The notes under the pieces were generated by a model that worked only from the letters and a program-made list of their open reading frames with translations, was not told where the DNA came from and made no database searches. From NCBI GenBank assembly GCA_016930635.1, contig JAFGGI010000001.1, positions 1 to 64,000 on the forward strand: a DNA stretch of 64,000 bases, read 5' to 3'. This stretch comes from Sedimentisphaerales bacterium. GTDB taxonomy: Bacteria > Planctomycetota > Phycisphaerae > Sedimentisphaerales > UBA12454. The translations under genes were made by a program, and so were the position numbers. Shown piece by piece: positions 44,237-53,303 of this stretch (within the stretch, counting starts at the first letter, position 1; every line of letters starts with the position of its first letter).

Positions 44237-47086
44237 CTACAGCAAACTAAAGGCTTTGGCTAAAATTTTAATTGGGTGTTCAACTTTTTTGCCTGTCAAC
44301 TGCTCTATCTGCATTTTACAGGTTGAACATTCCGTAAGGACAACATCTGCCTTTGATTCTTTTATTTTTTGAGCAAGTTTTTCGCCGATTTGCATCGAAA
44401 GGTCATAATTTTTCTTCTGCATTCCGAAAGTGCCTGCTATTCCGCAGCATCCACCATCGAGTTCTGTAACTTCTATACCGGCAAGTTCTTTTAGTACTTT
44501 TGAAGATGCAATTTTTTCCTTCAGAGCAATAAGGTGGCAAGGCGTATGATGAACAAATTTCTCTGTCGTTTGAAAAGTTGTTTTTTTCAGTTTATCTTCA
44601 GCCGAAAGACTATCCAAATAATCAAAAAGCTCGAATGTATTTTCCAAAATGCTTTTTGTGCGTAAGTCATCGACAAAAAATCTCAAATCTTCCTTAAGAC
44701 ATAACGCTGCACTCGGTTCAGAACATATAATCTTGCGGCCATCTTCTATGAATCGGGCCAAATTAACGACGTTATAGTGCAAATCTTTTCTGCTCGTTTT
44801 TACGTCACCATAAACAACACCCGGCAAAGGCACAGGTCTCTGAGGCGGAATAATTACATCAATATTATTGTGTCTTAAAAACTTCAGGACAGCAAAGCCA
44901 AGTTCGTGGTCATTATAATTTACAAAGGTATCGGTAAAGTACACTACTTTATCGATTGGATCGGCCAGCTTAGGCTGAGCGGCGAGGTATTTATTTGCCT
45001 TTTTTATAAAGCTTGAAAATCCGAACTTCGGCAATTTTCTTCTGGCATCAATTCCGGTTATCATCTGCATAACCCAACGGACAGGAGATAAACTCATAAA
45101 GATATTACTTATCGGCGCAAACGCAGAAGCTAAAATACTCATATACCGATTGGATGACAGCATTTTAGCAGCTCGGCCAAGGCCCCGTTTTTTGGCAAGT
45201 TTTGCACGAATTTCCATCATCATCTTCGAGATATCCACTCCCGAGGGACATTCAACCAGACAGGCCTTGCAGTTCAGACACATCGCCAATATTCGCTCGG
45301 CCTGTTCAGACTCAAAATCTTCTTCTGTAAGAATTCCCCTTGCCCAGGCCGCCAATAGATTTGCTCTTGCTCGTGAAGAATACATCTCATCGCCGGTCGC
45401 GCGAAAAACAGGACACATTCGAACCGCCGACTCTGTACTCCTGCAAACACCGCAGCCATTACATTGAAGGACTTCATACATAAACTCATCAGGCTTGAAA
45501 TTAAGCTCTGTTTCGACCCTGCTATTTATGATTTTCTTCTCCCCCCGCAGGTTCTGAGTCATTATGTCAGGCTTATCATTTATTATCTTGCCGGGATTTA
45601 GAATGTTTTTCTCGTCGAAGATCTTTTTTATCTCTCGCAGTATTTCATAATATTTTTCGCCGTATTGTTTTTTAATAAATGCTGCTCTAACAAGCCCATC
45701 GGCGTGTTCGCCGCTTATCGAGCCGCCCAGCGACCAGGCAAGTGAAAAAACTTCATCGGCGATCTTGGTCATTTTTTTCACATCACCACGGTCGGATAAA
45801 TCCAAATAAGGTCTGATATGCAGTTCTCCGTCGCCGGCATGGCCGTAATAAGTCATATCAACATCGAATTTTTCACCGATTTTCTGCAGGCCTTTGATAT
45901 ACTCATCGAGCTTAGTGTTATCAACCGAGATATCCTCAATAAAAGGTATGGGCTGTTTCAATCCTTTCTTCCTGCTTAATAAAGGCACTGCATCTTTTCG
46001 ACATTTAAATAATCTTTTCTGCAGGACCGGGTCAAAAACCTCTTCTTTGTCAAAGAAAAGTTTTCCCAAATCTGAAACTGTTTTTTTGATTTTTTCCTCA
46101 ACTTCCTGCTGTGTTTGACCGGTATGTTCAACGAGCAGGCTCGCTGTTGAGTTGGGATTGAGAATGTCTTTATATTGACTGAAAGCTTCTCGTGCGATCT
46201 TGATGAACTCTCCATCCATTAATTCGCATGCCGAAGCACCGCTTTTGACGATCAAAGGTACTGCCTGGGCCATCTTTTCAAGTGAATCGAATTCAAACTG
46301 CACAACAGCTTTAGTCTTTGGCAGATCAACGGTTTTAAGCGTAACTTCAGCAAAAACAGCAAGTGTTCCTTCTGAGCCGGCCAGGAGTTTTGCCATATCG
46401 ATTTTATCGTCGTGTACAACATCAGCGATATTGTATCCGCTGTGATTACGCTTCGATATCGGCTGAGCACTTTTAATAATCGAGGCGTTGGTGTTTAACA
46501 GATCAAAAGCTCTAAGACCAAAAAGCGATTCGCCCGGCGGCATATTATTTGTAAATTCAGCTATCGAACCATCTGCAAGAACCGCTTTTATCTTTTCAAT
46601 ATGTTCTGCAATATAGCCGTACTCAAGAGAATGTGCACCGGTAGCGTTATTAGCAACAACGCCGCCTACACAGGCGCGGTTGCCGCTCGATGGATCTGGG
46701 CCGATTTTCTTGCCGAACTGCGACAAATAATTATTCAAATCATCCAGCACAACTCCCGGTTGACAAACAACTGCGGCACCGTCATCTGTTATGCCCATTA
46801 TCCTGTTCATATACTTCGTTATATCGAGCACTATTCCGCTGCAAAGCGCCTCGCCTGCCAAGCCGCTGCCCGCCCCGCGAGCGACAACAGGTATTTCGTT
46901 TTCGGCGGCATATTTGACAACAGCAGCAATATCTTTAATATCTTTAGGCGCAACGACACAAAGCGGAATTATCTGATAGATGCTCGCATCGGTGCTGAAT
47001 ATTACACGGGTAAAAATATCCGCTAAACAGTCTGACGCTACTAACCGTGAAAGTTCATCAGCAATTTGTCGTGATTCTTTAGCCAT
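44237..47086 (-). CDS. FAD-linked oxidase with 4Fe-4S and CCG domains (D-lactate/glycolate dehydrogenase-like)
   Basis: A 949-residue oxidoreductase. The N-terminal FAD_binding_4 domain (VARGAGSGLAGEALCSG about 66-82; DPSSGNRACVGGVVANNATGAHS) and FAD-oxidase C domain (TYYGHAGDGELHIRPY; ISGEHADGLVR) are followed by two 4Fe-4S clusters (CNGCGVCRS ... CP and CLNCKACLVECP). CCG-type domains end in HTPCHL and GGCCGIAG. This is the single-chain design of large D-lactate or 2-hydroxyglutarate-type dehydrogenases (YdiJ/Dld2-like), passing electrons to the quinone pool or a flavoprotein. The exact substrate is not determined. The promoter abuts the ATG. Confidence 0.9.
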   Translation of the reverse strand: MAKESRQIADELSRLVASDCLADIFTRVIFSTDASIYQIIPLCVVAPKDIKDIAAVVKYAAENEIPVVARGAGSGLAGEALCSGIVLDITKYMNRIMGITDDGAAVVCQPGVVLDDLNNYLSQFGKKIGPDPSSGNRACVGGVVANNATGAHSLEYGYIAEHIEKIKAVLADGSIAEFTNNMPPGESLFGLRAFDLLNTNASIIKSAQPISKRNHSGYNIADVVHDDKIDMAKLLAGSEGTLAVFAEVTLKTVDLPKTKAVVQFEFDSLEKMAQAVPLIVKSGASACELMDGEFIKIAREAFSQYKDILNPNSTASLLVEHTGQTQQEVEEKIKKTVSDLGKLFFDKEEVFDPVLQKRLFKCRKDAVPLLSRKKGLKQPIPFIEDISVDNTKLDEYIKGLQKIGEKFDVDMTYYGHAGDGELHIRPYLDLSDRGDVKKMTKIADEVFSLAWSLGGSISGEHADGLVRAAFIKKQYGEKYYEILREIKKIFDEKNILNPGKIINDKPDIMTQNLRGEKKIINSRVETELNFKPDEFMYEVLQCNGCGVCRSTESAVRMCPVFRATGDEMYSSRARANLLAAWARGILTEEDFESEQAERILAMCLNCKACLVECPSGVDISKMMMEIRAKLAKKRGLGRAAKMLSSNRYMSILASAFAPISNIFMSLSPVRWVMQMITGIDARRKLPKFGFSSFIKKANKYLAAQPKLADPIDKVVYFTDTFVNYNDHELGFAVLKFLRHNNIDVIIPPQRPVPLPGVVYGDVKTSRKDLHYNVVNLARFIEDGRKIICSEPSAALCLKEDLRFFVDDLRTKSILENTFELFDYLDSLSAEDKLKKTTFQTTEKFVHHTPCHLIALKEKIASSKVLKELAGIEVTELDGGCCGIAGTFGMQKKNYDLSMQIGEKLAQKIKESKADVVLTECSTCKMQIEQLTGKKVEHPIKILAKAFSLL

Positions 47087-47094
47087 AGGAATTT

Positions 47095-47123
47095 ATTATA
47101 GCCCATCTGTATCTGTTTGTCTA
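47095..47123 (-). promoter_or_regulatory. Promoter of FAD/Fe-S oxidoreductase
   Basis: On the minus strand: TAGACA, 17-bp spacer, perfect TATAAT. The -10 box is 8 nt from the ATG at 47086, so the leader would be one or two nucleotides. Confidence 0.7.
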
Positions 47124-47162
47124 TCGGACAGATAGTCGTATTTTAGAGATAGAAAAGTATTT

Positions 47163-47191
47163 TTGCAATATATACAGAGACGATTTAAAAT
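47163..47191 (+). promoter_or_regulatory. Promoter of radical SAM gene
   Basis: TTGCAA, 17-bp spacer, TAAAAT, ending 6 nt before the ATG at 47198, which implies a leaderless mRNA. Confidence 0.65.
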
Positions 47192-47197
47192 AAAAGC

Positions 47198-48490
47198 ATG
47201 ACTGATAAAGCTACCATACTTCTCGTAAATCCGCCTATATATGATTTTGCGGCATTTGACTTCTGGCTAAAGCCTTTAGGCCTTTTGACGGCTGCGGGAA
47301 ATATCAGCAACATCGCAGATTTTCAAATCTTTGATTTCTTAGACCGCAGCGGTGATTTCTATAAAGACAAGGCCCAATTTAAAAGCGATGACTGGGGCAG
47401 GGGAAAGTTTTTTTCTGAAAGGATCCAAAAGCCTGCTGTTTTTAAAAATATCCCGCGTTATTTTCGCCGATTTGGTCTGCCGAGCGAAATTTTCACAGAA
47501 TTTTTACAGTCAACCGAACCCTGTGATTTCGCATTCATCCAGACTGTTATGACTTACTGGTATTTAGGGTATCAGGAGGTGATAAAGGCACTTAGGACTT
47601 ATTGGCCCAGGACAAAAATCTTTCTCGGCGGGCCATATACGAAGATTTGCCCTGAACATGCACGAAGTTTGGGGGCGGATTTTATTTACGGCGAGGATAA
47701 CCCTGCCATAGTGATGGCAGGGCTAACCAAACGACCTCCGTTGTGGGAGCTTTATGGAAATCCTGAAACGGTTGCAATGAAAATCACGAACGGCTGTCCA
47801 TTCAAGTGCACTTATTGTACGGTGCCAGTATTTTGCGATGGTTTTACTGCACGACCCGTTAAGGAAGCAACTGACGAACTAAAATATTTAATTAAACTGG
47901 GAGTGAAAAATATCGCGTTTTATGATGATGCGCTCTTGTACAAAAGTGATGAAATATTGAAGCCATTTTTGCATTATGTAATTGAGAATAAAATCTGTGT
48001 TAATTTTCATACGCCTAACGCTCTTAATGCAAGATTTATTGATACTGAACTTGTAGAATTGATGGTCAAGGCCGGGTTTAAGAGTTTTTATCTTGGCTTT
48101 GAAAGCAGGATGGATAAATTTCAAAAAGAGACAGGGGCAAAGATTTTCGATAAAGAATTTGCTGAGGCCGTAAAAACTCTTGTTGCTGCCGGTGCAGAGG
48201 CGAGGAGCATTACTGCGTATTTGATGTTAGGTCATCCGCGATATGAGATTCAGGAAACAGAAGAGTCAATGAAATTTGTTCATAATCTGGGTATCAGGAT
48301 TATGCTTGCGGATTTTTCACCGATACCGGGTACGCCTGACGGCGAAATTTGCAGAAAATATGTGGATATGGACGAGCCGCTGATGCACAGCAAGACGGTT
48401 TTTCCGATAATCCTGTTCGGCAACGATAAAGTAAATCGAATAAAGGATATGTGCCGGGAGCTTAACGGTCCTGAGTGCCGAAATGCTTAA
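47198..48490 (+). CDS. Radical SAM protein with B12-binding-like N-terminus
   Basis: A 430-residue protein. The N-terminal 180 residues resemble a cobalamin-binding Rossmann domain (ILLVNPPIYD ... KIFLGGPYTKICPEHARSLGADFIYGED) without a clear DxHxxG. The radical SAM domain follows with CPFKCTYC about residues 203-210, GVKNIAFYDDALL and GFKSFYLGFES. This is the B12-binding radical SAM class; the substrate is unknown. No ribosome site. The 3' end overlaps the convergent macro-domain gene by 29 nt. Confidence 0.85.
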   Translation: MTDKATILLVNPPIYDFAAFDFWLKPLGLLTAAGNISNIADFQIFDFLDRSGDFYKDKAQFKSDDWGRGKFFSERIQKPAVFKNIPRYFRRFGLPSEIFTEFLQSTEPCDFAFIQTVMTYWYLGYQEVIKALRTYWPRTKIFLGGPYTKICPEHARSLGADFIYGEDNPAIVMAGLTKRPPLWELYGNPETVAMKITNGCPFKCTYCTVPVFCDGFTARPVKEATDELKYLIKLGVKNIAFYDDALLYKSDEILKPFLHYVIENKICVNFHTPNALNARFIDTELVELMVKAGFKSFYLGFESRMDKFQKETGAKIFDKEFAEAVKTLVAAGAEARSITAYLMLGHPRYEIQETEESMKFVHNLGIRIMLADFSPIPGTPDGEICRKYVDMDEPLMHSKTVFPIILFGNDKVNRIKDMCRELNGPECRNA

Positions 48491-48998
48491 GGTGGCTTTC
48501 AAATATTGCGAGCATCTCATTATCGAACAAACACATCACAACTTTTTTAATGCCAGTTCGGCCTTTGAGATGTTCGATAATTGTAGAGAGCATTATTTTT
48601 GCGCACCTGTCGGCTGGATAGCCAAAGATGCCTGTGCTTATCGCGGGAAATGCTATCGATTCGAGCTTATATTCATCTGCAAGTTTGAGTGAATTCAGCG
48701 TGGCATTCTTTAATTTTTCATCCTCATCCCCCTCACCCATTCGCGGGCCTACAGCGTGGATAACATATTTTGCCTTTAAATCTCCTGCTGTAGTAATTAC
48801 CGCACCTCCGACGAAAGTGCCTCCGATTTTGTTACACTCGGCCTGGATGGCAGGTCCTCCTTTTTTGCGAATTGCTCCTGCGACACCGCCGCCGAGAACA
48901 AGCTGGGCATTGGCGGCATTTACTATCGCCTCGCAATCGGATTCGGTAATGTCACTTTTTAGAAGTTCAAGTATCGAGTTATTTATTGTTGTCTGCAT
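48462..48998 (-). CDS. Macro-domain protein (O-acetyl-ADP-ribose deacetylase-like)
   Basis: A 178-residue macro domain of the YmdB/MacroD type, which removes acetyl or ADP-ribose groups. It shows IVNAANAQLVLGGGVAGAIRKKGG (about 26-49) and PAISTGIFGYP (about 119-129), the distal ribose and diphosphate loops. The catalytic Asn and the Gly-rich loop are present. It is the last gene of a run from glyS through asnS; it overlaps the pilin-like gene by 20 nt, so it is co-transcribed. Confidence 0.92.
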   Translation of the reverse strand: MQTTINNSILELLKSDITESDCEAIVNAANAQLVLGGGVAGAIRKKGGPAIQAECNKIGGTFVGGAVITTAGDLKAKYVIHAVGPRMGEGDEDEKLKNATLNSLKLADEYKLESIAFPAISTGIFGYPADRCAKIMLSTIIEHLKGRTGIKKVVMCLFDNEMLAIFESHLKHFGTQDR

Positions 48999-49647
48999 TT
49001 TCTAAATCTGCTGCTTCTGTATGCCAATCATATTCGGCGTTTCCATAGGTTTCTTCATCATCACCGGCCATGAGGAAAAGCTTTCCCCGGGCTGAGTAAT
49101 CGTTATCGATCCAGCCGATAACATATATTGTTTCTTCTTCAGGCCATTGTGCGCCTGTGCCTGTATCTGTTTTTACCTGTTTATATTTTCCTTTTGTGAT
49201 CAAGTAAAGAAACCGGCGGTTCTTACCGGATTCGTCCTGGTATATTTTAGTCGGGTCGATGTTGCCGGCGAATCCTGCTGTGATTGTATAACTGCTTTGG
49301 GGATACTCATACGCGCAGCTCCATCGGCCGAGAGCTTTTCCGTTCGGGTCTATGATTATTTCGATAATTCCCCGCTGCGAATCTTCTCTTTTCACAGAGC
49401 CGGTAATGATTGTTTGTTCTTTTATAACGGTCTTGCCGCCTACTGGTATCTGTTCTACAGGAAAATCACTATGGCGGCGTAACCTTTGTTCCTCGAACCA
49501 GGGTTTCTCCGCATATGGTTCGGTTCGAACACCCATATCAGGCCCTAAAATCCCTCTAAGACTTACTATATAGAGCATCAAGAGGATCGCCAAAGCAATC
49601 ACAATGGCGATAAGTGCGAAGCCATTTTTGCTGGTCTTTTTTCGCAT
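48979..49647 (-). CDS. Pseudopilin-like exported protein, unknown
   Basis: A 222-residue protein with a basic N-terminus and KNGFALIAIVIALAILL, similar to the prepilin cleavage region (G/F) but without the Glu at +5, as in some type II secretion minor pseudopilins. The rest is soluble (PWFEEQRLRRHSDFP, RWSCAYEYPQSSYTI) and not recognised. It lies between asnS and the macro-domain gene. Assignment to secretion is tentative. Confidence 0.5.
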   Translation of the reverse strand: MRKKTSKNGFALIAIVIALAILLMLYIVSLRGILGPDMGVRTEPYAEKPWFEEQRLRRHSDFPVEQIPVGGKTVIKEQTIITGSVKREDSQRGIIEIIIDPNGKALGRWSCAYEYPQSSYTITAGFAGNIDPTKIYQDESGKNRRFLYLITKGKYKQVKTDTGTGAQWPEEETIYVIGWIDNDYSARGKLFLMAGDDEETYGNAEYDWHTEAADLENADNNK

Positions 49648-49658
49648 TTTGGGAAATT

Positions 49659-51167
49659 TTAAATCAAAATTTTATCCATCATTCTCGGGAACATAATGCA
49701 CTGGCGGATGTGTTTTTCGCCGGTGAGCCAGGCAAGTGTTCTTTCAATTCCCAGTCCGAATCCGCCATGCGGCACAGAGCCGTATTTGCGCAGATCAAGA
49801 TACCATTCGTAATTTTCCAGCTTGTAACCTTCTTCGTTTATCCTCGTCAGTAATTTATCGTAGCTGTCTTCTCTAACCGAGCCGCCGATGATCTCGCCGA
49901 AACCTGCCGGTGCGAGCATATCAAAGTTTTCGACAACCTTATCATTATCAGGGTCCTGTTTCATATAAAATGCTTTTGCTTTTCTCGGGTAGTGTGTAAC
50001 AAAAACGGGCTTATCGTGCATAAGCGATATTATCGTCTCGTCACTGCCGCCTAAGTCCTTGCCCCATTGAAATTCGGCGGCGAGCTTGGCGTGCTTAGGA
50101 TTATTCTCGATCTTTATTTCAATTTCCGATAAGTCACTGCGAAGTGTAATAAGCTCAGCTGCTATCTTGTCTTTTTTCCACTGCTTTATCTGGCCCTTCG
50201 ACTCGGCTTCAAGCGATGCAATTTTTTCCTCGATTTGCTGTTTTTCTGTCTTAAATTCATTCAGCTGAGCAGTTAAAAAGTCCTGCGCCTTTTGACTGGT
50301 AAGGATTTCGGCAGCTTGTGTGTAAGTTAAGCGATAAAAAGGCGGTGTAATTTTCTTGAGCACCTCGATATCCGCTCCCAATGTTTGAAGTTCTGCCTCG
50401 TTCTTTTCGAGAACCTCTTTTACGATGAAAGAGACTAAATTTTCCGCTATTTCCAACAGCTCCGGCAGATTCGCAAACGCAACTTCAGGCTCAACCATCC
50501 AGAACTCGGTCAAATGTCTTCTTGTCTTGCTCTTTTCCGCCCTGAACGTTGGGCCGAAGCAATAAACCTTACCAAAACTCATAGCTGCACATTCAAGATG
50601 TAATTGTCCGGTCTGTGTCAGAAAAGCAGGCATACCAAAATAATCAACGTTAAATAAACTGCCGGCCTCCTCACCTACAATACCCGTCAAGATAGGAGTA
50701 TCGATAAGCGTAAAACCGTTATCATTGAAAAATTGTCTTATAGCATTAACCAAAGTATGGCGTATCCTGCCGATACACCAGGGCATTTGTGAGCGGAGAT
50801 GCAGATGGCGGTTTTTCAAAAGAAAATCTATGCCGTGCGATTTGGGCGTAATTGGATAATCAGCCGATTCACATATAATATTCGCATCGTTTACGACAAG
50901 CTCATGCCCGCCGACGCTGCGGTCATCTTTTCTTACGGCACCTGTCAGTGTAAGTGAAGATTCTGCACCGAGATGCTTTAGCTGTTCGAAAAGTTCTTCG
51001 CTGACCTTATCTTTTTCAATAACACACTGGCACAGACCTGTGCCGTCACGAATAACAAGAAATATCAGTTTGCCGCTGGGCCTTGAATGATATATCCAGC
51101 CGCCAACAGTTACATTTTTGTCAACGTTGTCCTTCAGACAGGAAATCTTCGTAAGATCTTTAAGCAT
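49659..51167 (-). CDS. asnS: Asparaginyl-tRNA synthetase with coiled-coil insertion
   Basis: A 502-residue class II synthetase charging tRNA-Asn. The OB-fold anticodon domain (about 18-100) is followed by the catalytic core: GEEAGSLFNVDYFG, GPTFRAEKSKTRRHLTEFWMVEPE (motif 2), and GGFGLGIERTLAW (motif 3, about 470-482). Typical bacterial AsnRS is about 430-470 residues. The excess is a Lys/Glu-rich coiled-coil segment at about 293-360, between the TYTQAAEIL helix and WGKDLGGSDE. It begins 10 nt downstream of the PspC-domain gene. Confidence 0.95.
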   Translation of the reverse strand: MLKDLTKISCLKDNVDKNVTVGGWIYHSRPSGKLIFLVIRDGTGLCQCVIEKDKVSEELFEQLKHLGAESSLTLTGAVRKDDRSVGGHELVVNDANIICESADYPITPKSHGIDFLLKNRHLHLRSQMPWCIGRIRHTLVNAIRQFFNDNGFTLIDTPILTGIVGEEAGSLFNVDYFGMPAFLTQTGQLHLECAAMSFGKVYCFGPTFRAEKSKTRRHLTEFWMVEPEVAFANLPELLEIAENLVSFIVKEVLEKNEAELQTLGADIEVLKKITPPFYRLTYTQAAEILTSQKAQDFLTAQLNEFKTEKQQIEEKIASLEAESKGQIKQWKKDKIAAELITLRSDLSEIEIKIENNPKHAKLAAEFQWGKDLGGSDETIISLMHDKPVFVTHYPRKAKAFYMKQDPDNDKVVENFDMLAPAGFGEIIGGSVREDSYDKLLTRINEEGYKLENYEWYLDLRKYGSVPHGGFGLGIERTLAWLTGEKHIRQCIMFPRMMDKILI

Positions 51168-51177
51168 TTTTTCTCCT

Positions 51178-51375
51178 TTACTGCCCCAGAGGTTTATCAG
51201 GTGTTATTATCCCCGCGACGATGTAGGTTACAGCCAATGGAAATATGCCGGTAAGCAGATCCAGAAAAACGAAGGCAAGTCTGATTAGGGTTGCATCTAT
51301 TTCGAGTATTTCAGCCAATCCGCCGCAAAAACCGAATATTTTCCTGTCATCCTTTGACAAATAGAGTTTTTTCAT
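51178..51375 (-). CDS. Small PspC-domain membrane protein
   Basis: A 65-residue protein consisting of one PspC domain: KLYLSKDDRKIFGFCGGLAEILEIDATLIR then a hydrophobic hairpin (about 32-58). PspC proteins act in the envelope-stress response. I start at the second of two close ATGs (51375), which has AAGGAG at 8 nt; the first ATG is too near that site. It sits between glyS and asnS on the same strand. Confidence 0.88.
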   Translation of the reverse strand: MKKLYLSKDDRKIFGFCGGLAEILEIDATLIRLAFVFLDLLTGIFPLAVTYIVAGIITPDKPLGQ

Positions 51376-51393
51376 TCTCATCTCTCCTTAATT

Positions 51394-52860
51394 TTACAAA
51401 TCGAGCTTGTCTCTCAGATATTGTTTTACCTGCGAGATATTCACCCTTTCTTGTTCCATACTGTCCCGCTCTCTTACGGTTACAGTATCATCCTCTTTCG
51501 TTTGACCATCAACGGTAATACAAAACGGTGTACCAGCCTCATCCTGTCTGCGGTATCTCCTGCCGACCGCGCTTTTTTCATCATAGAAACAACTAAATGC
51601 TCCCTTAAGATCGTCATATATATTCCGGGCAATCTCCGGCATACCGTCTTTTTTGACAAGCGGAAATACCGCAGCCTTTAGGGGCGCTAGAGCAGGATGA
51701 AAACGCAAGAGGTTTCTCGTCTCACCCTTGACCTCTTCTTCATCATAAGCATCAACCAAAAATGCCAGACAGCTCCTGTCGATTCCTGCGCTGGGCTCAA
51801 TCACATAAGGGATAAAGCGGCTGCCTGCCTGCTCATCGAAAAAGCTCAATGGTCCTTTATGGAAATCTTCGGCTTCGCTGTTAAGTTCGATCTTTGACAG
51901 GTCGCCTTTCTTTTCATACCAGGAATTTAATGTTCTCATTCCCCTTTGATGCTGACGCAGATCAAAATCGGTACGGTTCGCAACACCTTCAAGCTCCTGC
52001 CAATCACCTGAGCCAAACGGGAACTTATATTCGACATCAACACAAGCTTTTGCGTAATGAGCCAATTCGTCATCTGCATGCGGGCGAAGTCGCAAGTTCT
52101 CTTTTTTCATACCCAGATTCAGATACCAGTTAAAGCGGGTCTCTTTCCAGTGCTCATACCACTGATCATCCGTGCCGGGTGCGCAGAAAAATTCAATTTC
52201 GGCCTGTTCGAATTCCCTTGTTCGGAAGATAAAGGCCTTGGTTGTTACTTCATTTCTAAAACTTTTACCGATTTGTGCTATGCCGAAAGGAATCTTTATC
52301 CTTGTCGTATCGAGCACATTCCTGAAATTCACAAATATACCCTGGGCGGTCTCAGGCCTTAAGAAAACATTCATTGAATCATCAATATTCGCACCCATCT
52401 GGGTCTCGAACATCAGTTTAAATTCCATCGGCTCTGTAAACTTGCCGACAGTCCCGCAGGATGGACACTGCTTATTAGATAAGTCTCTGGCGTCCTGTTG
52501 TGCGGTTTCGACCGGGACATGCTCGGCGTGTTCTTCTGCGTGGTCAGCTAAATGGTCAACCCTGCTGCGGGTATTGCATTTTTTACATTCGACAATCAGG
52601 TCGGCAAATTTATCCGCATGACCCGAAGCTTTCCATACCAGTGGATGCATAAGTATGCTGCAGTCGAGCCCGACAATATCATCACGCATCTGCACCGTGC
52701 TTTTCCACCACGCGTTGCGGACATTGCGTTTGAGTTCGGCACCTAAAGGGCCGTAGTCATAACAGCTCGCCAGCCCGCCGTAGATTTCACTGGATTGGAA
52801 TATGAAACCTCGCCTTTTACACAGCGATACGATATCCTCGAGTTTGGTCAATTTTGCCAT
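51394..52860 (-). CDS. glyS: Glycyl-tRNA synthetase (single-chain type)
   Basis: A 488-residue homodimeric class II synthetase of the eukaryote/archaea-like type, charging tRNA-Gly. It begins KLEDIVSLCKRRGFIFQSSEIYGGLASCYDYGPLG, with MFETQMGA, RPETAQGIFVNF, motif 2 in IAQIGKSFRNE and RTREFEQAEIEFF, and C-terminal EPSAGIDRSCLAFL plus VGRRYRRQDEAGTPFCITVD in the anticodon domain. Two CxxC pairs (KCNTRS and CPSCG) may bind zinc. It is the first gene of the run to asnS. A strong promoter is at 52897-52925. Confidence 0.96.
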   Translation of the reverse strand: MAKLTKLEDIVSLCKRRGFIFQSSEIYGGLASCYDYGPLGAELKRNVRNAWWKSTVQMRDDIVGLDCSILMHPLVWKASGHADKFADLIVECKKCNTRSRVDHLADHAEEHAEHVPVETAQQDARDLSNKQCPSCGTVGKFTEPMEFKLMFETQMGANIDDSMNVFLRPETAQGIFVNFRNVLDTTRIKIPFGIAQIGKSFRNEVTTKAFIFRTREFEQAEIEFFCAPGTDDQWYEHWKETRFNWYLNLGMKKENLRLRPHADDELAHYAKACVDVEYKFPFGSGDWQELEGVANRTDFDLRQHQRGMRTLNSWYEKKGDLSKIELNSEAEDFHKGPLSFFDEQAGSRFIPYVIEPSAGIDRSCLAFLVDAYDEEEVKGETRNLLRFHPALAPLKAAVFPLVKKDGMPEIARNIYDDLKGAFSCFYDEKSAVGRRYRRQDEAGTPFCITVDGQTKEDDTVTVRERDSMEQERVNISQVKQYLRDKLDL

Positions 52861-52896
52861 AATACCTTTCCTGCAATAATAAGACTAAAACGGCAC

Positions 52897-52925
52897 ATTA
52901 TAGTATTAAAGCCGGGAAATTACAA
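52897..52925 (-). promoter_or_regulatory. Sigma-70-type promoter of glyS
   Basis: On the minus strand: TTGTAA, 17-bp spacer, perfect TATAAT, about 36 nt before the ATG. Confidence 0.75.
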
Positions 52926-52969
52926 GCCCGATAAAAATGAAGAAATTTTCGTTTTATCCTGGATTTAGC

Positions 52970-52997
52970 TTGTTTTCCGCCGGGTGGTGCGTAGAAT
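52970..52997 (+). promoter_or_regulatory. Promoter of TPP-riboswitch transcript
   Basis: TTGTTT, 16-bp spacer, TAGAAT, about 30 nt before the riboswitch core. Confidence 0.6.
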
Positions 52998-53027
52998 CAG
53001 GCAAAAGTAAATATTGATATCCAGTGA

Positions 53028-53117
53028 CAGGGGAGCCTCGATTTTTCGAGGCTGAGAGGTCCCAAAAGGGACGACCCTTTGAACCTGAACAGCGGTAATA
53101 CCTGCGAAGGGAGGCAC
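53028..53117 (+). promoter_or_regulatory. TPP riboswitch (THI element)
   Basis: The conserved core is intact: GGGAGCC, then CTGAGAGG, then ACCCTTTGAACCTGA, and finally a GGTAATACCTGCGAAGGGA segment. This binds thiamine diphosphate. The hairpin and T-run at 53129-53161 form the expression platform, and the first downstream gene is the THI4 homologue. Confidence 0.95.
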
Positions 53118-53128
53118 GAAAAATACTT

Positions 53129-53161
53129 AAAACGCGCTGCCTTTCGGAAGTGCGTTTTTTT
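53129..53161 (+). terminator. Riboswitch expression-platform terminator
   Basis: AAAACGC...GCGTTTT encloses CTGCC-TTTC-GGAAG, followed directly by seven or eight Ts. It lies 12 nt past the TPP aptamer and 142 nt before the THI4 start. Confidence 0.8.
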
Positions 53162-53303
53162 ATTAACTGTATCCCGTTAGAGCTGTTTCAATGCAGAATA
53201 TGTTGTTGTTAATAAGCGAAAAGGTAGTAATATTTATACCACTTAGCATTAAGTAAAGCGTCTAACAGGATGTATATAATGTCCAGTGAAAGGGAGTGAA
53301 AAA
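53162..53303. other. Long leader of the THI4 gene
   Basis: About 140 nt between the riboswitch terminator and the THI4 ATG, with no gene. An ATATAAT sequence at 53274-53280 could be a second -10 box, but no -35 match is visible. Confidence 0.4.
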
